Assembly: GCA_937880335.1 (NCBI GenBank)
Contig: CALFLJ010000020.1
Coordinates: 1 to 10,184 of the forward strand
DNA length: 10,184 nucleotides
Direction: 5' to 3'
Origin: an uncultured Succinatimonas sp.
Lineage (GTDB): Bacteria > Pseudomonadota > Gammaproteobacteria > Enterobacterales > Succinivibrionaceae
Shown here: positions 7,455 through 10,184 of the stretch, one piece after another
Position numbering within the stretch: position 1 is the stretch's first letter
How the letters are laid out: every line of letters starts with the position of its first letter
Made by a program: the position numbers and the translations under genes
The notes under the pieces: generated by a model
What the model was told of the DNA's origin: nothing
Seen by the model: only the letters and a program-made list of their open reading frames with translations
Databases searched by the model: none

Positions 7455-9185
7455 ATGAGTTCAGCACTAAAAATTTTGAATATCTTTTCTTATAAAGAAC
7501 AGATTTCTAGAACTAATATATGGGGACATCACTTTCTCTTTTTAAATATAATTTTTGCCATATTCATAGGCAGCGCTTATGTTTATGCAGCCCCGCATAC
7601 TGATAGTTTTATCTCATTTTTCTACCTTTTGATAACCTGGCTAGGACAGATGAGCTTTTTAGCCTTCTTAGTCTATTTAATTATTTTCTTCCCTCTTTCT
7701 TTTATAGGAAATTACAGACTTTACAGAGTCTTAGCTGTAATTTTAGCTATTTTATGTTTCACCTTACTATTAGTTGACGTAAAACTTTTTCTATCAGCTC
7801 GAGTACACATCTCAACTACCGTTTTAGGTTTAATGTTTGCAGATTTAGACTTTAAAACAGGTCTGAACTACAATTTCTTATGGATTGCAATTCCTATTGT
7901 AATAACTGTCGAGATTGCCTTTGCAAAGCTCTGTACAAGAGAAATCTATCGTAGTTCTCTTAGGCACAATCACTTTCCTACTTTTATAGCTGTTTTATTA
8001 ACATTATCCTTTATAGGTTCTCATTGCATTCACATTTGGGCTGATGCTAATCGCTATGAATCAATCAATATCTTACGCCCTGTTTTTCCTGCCCATTACC
8101 CAATGACAGCAAAATCATTCCTATCAAACCACGGTTGGCTAAAAACAGATGCCCTGCCTGGAGAGGATACATCTGATATAGCTCTTCGTTACCCATTGGA
8201 GACTTTAAATATAGGTGAACTTATTCCAAGGCGAAATGTTATTGTTATATTCTTAAATGGAATATCCTATAAAGATCTATCCACTACCGACAGTCCCTTT
8301 TTAACAGCTTTAAAGAAAAATTCTCAAAGCTTTGAAAACTACTACTTACCTTATAGCAAAAGAGAACAAAATGAATTTGCTGCAACATATGGAGTTCCAA
8401 TTCAATATAAAAAAGCTTTTAATGCCAAAAATATAGCTCCTGCAGTACTTGATGAAATGCATCGTCAGGAATTTCTAGTCAGAATTATAAGTGATGATAA
8501 AAATGTAGCTAATACAGCCCTTACAGGCTTTAGAGGCTTTAATTTGGCCATAGCTCAAGATGAGAAAGATGTTTTTGATAAGGCAAATAATTATCTTGAT
8601 AATATATCTTCAGAAAGACGCTTCGCTTTAAGCATTGCTTTAAATGGACTTACTAAAAAAAATCTAAAATATAATGAAAGATGCGAAAAACTTCTAAAAA
8701 TCGATAACCTTGTTGCTAATTTCTTTAAAAAACTTGAGGAAAACAATAGACTTAATAATACACTAGTTATTGTAACCTCATCTGAAGGTAATCCTAATTT
8801 AGATGATGGCAGCAGCATTTACAATCGCCTAAGCCAGCATGTACCTTTTATTTTGAGCTGGCCTAATGGTACTTTAAGAGGGGTAAGTGTAGAAGCCCTG
8901 GCCTCGCCATTTGATATTGTTCCAACTTTCGGAGCAGAAGTTTTAGGCATTACTAATTCTGGTGCAGTTTATTCTTTAGGAACTAATCTAAAAACCCCTG
9001 CAGAGCGAGACTTTATAATTTCAAATCGTGGGGATGATTTACTTTTAATTTCTAAAAATAATGTGACTGTATACCGTAATAACGGCGCAGCATTTATTGA
9101 AAACGGTGGACAAAAATTACAAGTTCGCCCTAATTTAAAAAATTTGATCCGCGCTATGCAGGATCTCAATCGATTTAAGGATTAA
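7455..9185 (+). CDS. lapC: Inner-membrane LPS sensor LapC (YejM/PbgA family)
   Basis: In E. coli this protein binds LPS in the outer leaflet of the inner membrane and, through LapB, controls FtsH degradation of LpxC, setting the rate of lipid A synthesis. The 576-residue product (586 in E. coli) has five N-terminal membrane segments (about 26-46, 55-82, 90-112, 140-160, 174-194), a linker, and a periplasmic alkaline phosphatase/sulfatase-like domain (about 258-576). Family landmarks are IWGHHF (22-27), FIGS (37-40), HIWADAN (193-199) and YPMTAKSFLSNHG (215-227), the place of the LPS-binding segment. E. coli has ARRFLEKHG there; the double arginine is lysine-serine here. The hydrolase site is eroded: the usual VDG is LNG (267-269), the nucleophile threonine region is replaced by SKREQNEF, and the GHG motif reads SQH. 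A non-enzymatic sensor is therefore likely. The ATG start gives the expected short cytoplasmic leader. The stop is 3 nt from the cnoX start. E. coli has yejL upstream; here there is a TnpB relic instead. Confidence 0.93.
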   Translation: MSSALKILNIFSYKEQISRTNIWGHHFLFLNIIFAIFIGSAYVYAAPHTDSFISFFYLLITWLGQMSFLAFLVYLIIFFPLSFIGNYRLYRVLAVILAILCFTLLLVDVKLFLSARVHISTTVLGLMFADLDFKTGLNYNFLWIAIPIVITVEIAFAKLCTREIYRSSLRHNHFPTFIAVLLTLSFIGSHCIHIWADANRYESINILRPVFPAHYPMTAKSFLSNHGWLKTDALPGEDTSDIALRYPLETLNIGELIPRRNVIVIFLNGISYKDLSTTDSPFLTALKKNSQSFENYYLPYSKREQNEFAATYGVPIQYKKAFNAKNIAPAVLDEMHRQEFLVRIISDDKNVANTALTGFRGFNLAIAQDEKDVFDKANNYLDNISSERRFALSIALNGLTKKNLKYNERCEKLLKIDNLVANFFKKLEENNRLNNTLVIVTSSEGNPNLDDGSSIYNRLSQHVPFILSWPNGTLRGVSVEALASPFDIVPTFGAEVLGITNSGAVYSLGTNLKTPAERDFIISNRGDDLLLISKNNVTVYRNNGAAFIENGGQKLQVRPNLKNLIRAMQDLNRFKD

Positions 9186-9188
9186 ATC

Positions 9189-10025
9189 ATGCTACTTAAC
9201 GAGAACAATGTTCAAGAAATATTGGTAAAGCCTGCTCAAACTAAGGCTGTTTTTATATATTTCTTTGTTGATGCTCCTGAATGCGAAAAAGCTACATTAG
9301 CTGTAAAGCAAGCAATACCTGTAGACAACGATTATGTATCATTAGTTGAAGCTGACGTAAATACCCCTGTTGGACAAGCCGTTGCAGCTCAATTAGGTTT
9401 ACAAAGTGTGCCGACTTTAGTTGTTCTACAAAATTCAACTCCTGTCGACGGTGCTCAAGGAAGTGAAATTGAAACAAAAGTTTTTGAGATGGTAAAAAAA
9501 TACCAGCCAACTGAGGCTGATAATCTCATGCGCGAGGCTTTAACTTCAGAGGCTTCAGGCAATCTTGCTGACGCTTTGTTATTAGCGAATAAAGCATATA
9601 ACATTGAACCAAATCGCTTAGATATAAAATTTATCTACGCCCGTTTATGCATTAAAACTAAAAATTTAGAAAAAGCTCACGAGCTATTAGATAATCCTGG
9701 TCGTGAAGAACAAAACTCACAAGAATATAAAGATTTAATTTCATCTTTAACCTTAGCTGAGGAAGCTGCGGATTCTCCTGAAATTCGAGATTTACAAAAA
9801 ACTTATGAAGAAAATCCTCAAGATATGGATATTGCAAAAAAGTTAGCTGTAGCTTTATCTAACGGAGGACGTAACGAGGAAGCTTTAAATATACTCTTTG
9901 AGATTTTAAAGAAAGATTTATCTAATGCTGAAATTAAGCAAACTTTCTTAGATATTCTAAGTACATTATCAGGAAATCCTCTTCAAAAAACATTCCGTCG
10001 TAAACTTTATACATTAATGTACTAG
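9189..10025 (+). CDS. cnoX: Chaperedoxin CnoX (YbbN): thioredoxin-like domain plus TPR domain
   Basis: E. coli CnoX holds oxidatively damaged (for example chlorinated) proteins in a refoldable state and hands them to GroEL-GroES or DnaK. The 278-residue product (284 in E. coli) aligns end to end: a thioredoxin-like fold at 1-105, with SVPTLVVLQN (73-82) including the cis-proline and the PVDGAQG turn, then a TPR-type helical region (about 108-275) ending in PEIRDL, GRNEEALNILFEILKKDL and FRRKLYTLMY, all close to the E. coli sequence. The position of the active-site motif (SQHC in E. coli) reads APEC, keeping one cysteine (C32, equivalent to C38). The second E. coli cysteine, C63 in LDCD, is valine here (V57 in ADVN). 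The ATG is 3 nt after the lapC stop, with AAGGA (9177-9181) inside the end of lapC, so the two genes are translationally coupled. Confidence 0.93.
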   Translation: MLLNENNVQEILVKPAQTKAVFIYFFVDAPECEKATLAVKQAIPVDNDYVSLVEADVNTPVGQAVAAQLGLQSVPTLVVLQNSTPVDGAQGSEIETKVFEMVKKYQPTEADNLMREALTSEASGNLADALLLANKAYNIEPNRLDIKFIYARLCIKTKNLEKAHELLDNPGREEQNSQEYKDLISSLTLAEEAADSPEIRDLQKTYEENPQDMDIAKKLAVALSNGGRNEEALNILFEILKKDLSNAEIKQTFLDILSTLSGNPLQKTFRRKLYTLMY

Positions 10026-10033
10026 AAAAAAAC

Positions 10034-10091
10034 TTGGAAAAATTTCCCTACCAAACAAATTTTTTAATTTAAAAATATTTCCAAAGGGAAA
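10034..10091 (+). repeat. Crossing inverted repeats downstream of cnoX
   Basis: Two 7-bp inverted repeats interleave: TTGGAAA (10034-10040) with TTTCCAA (10078-10084), and TTTCCCT (10043-10049) with AGGGAAA (10085-10091). The order A-B-A'-B' would form a pseudoknot if both paired at once; otherwise they are alternative stems. The interior is A/T-only with poly-T and poly-A stretches. The position 8 nt after the cnoX stop suggests a 3' end structure, but there is no T tract directly after the outer stem, so a normal terminator is not evident. From 10092 to the window end I see no gene. Confidence 0.35.
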
Positions 10092-10184
10092 ACCTAACGA
10101 CAAAAAAGCTCTGGTTAAACTATAAAAGTATTAATTAAAACTTTCACAAATCGCCGTACTAAGGTTCAGTTATAAATTTTCTAG

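Noticed and set aside
8591..9169. Minus-strand open frames within lapC and cnoX
   Set aside because: They overlap genes with clear full-length homology and have no recognisable features of their own.

Overview
The window looks like chromosome from an AT-rich gammaproteobacterium. The minus strand carries queA-tgt-yajC-secD-secF in the order seen in E. coli and its relatives. The plus strand carries two other proteins typical of Gammaproteobacteria, a YejM/PbgA/LapC homologue and a CnoX (YbbN) homologue, both alignable by eye along their full length with the E. coli proteins. The low G+C and sequence divergence would fit Succinivibrionaceae or another host-associated Aeromonadales-type lineage, but that placement is inference.

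Layout. Positions 1-4854 (minus strand) hold the queuosine tRNA-modification genes queA and tgt, followed by the Sec-accessory genes yajC, secD and the N-terminal part of secF, which runs off the left edge. The tgt-yajC and yajC-secD gaps carry stem-loops and candidate extended -10 elements. Positions 4982-6613 (minus strand) hold an accessory gene for a CobT-like protein: an N-terminal HExxH metallopeptidase-type region plus a C-terminal von Willebrand factor A (VWA) domain with an intact metal-binding site. It ends in an AT-rich intrinsic terminator that separates it from queA. Positions 6614-7454 are an 840-bp stretch with no intact gene. Its right half is the decayed 3' end of a TnpB-type (IS200/IS605 orfB) gene, recognised from a two-part zinc ribbon split by frameshifts. 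Positions 7455-10025 (plus strand) are a tight two-gene operon, lapC-cnoX, and 10026-10184 is non-coding with crossing inverted repeats.

How the genes relate. QueA and Tgt are two enzymes of one tRNA modification pathway. YajC, SecD and SecF form the accessory complex of the SecYEG translocon. LapC senses periplasmic-leaflet LPS and, through LapB/FtsH, sets LpxC stability in E. coli; here it is joined to the chaperedoxin CnoX with 3 nt between them. The CobT-like gene is an insertion between conserved blocks, next to a transposon relic, with no AAA+ partner in the window. I see no rRNA, tRNA, CRISPR array or intact mobile element. The best candidate for something poorly described is the orphan metallopeptidase-VWA gene with its flanking TnpB relic.
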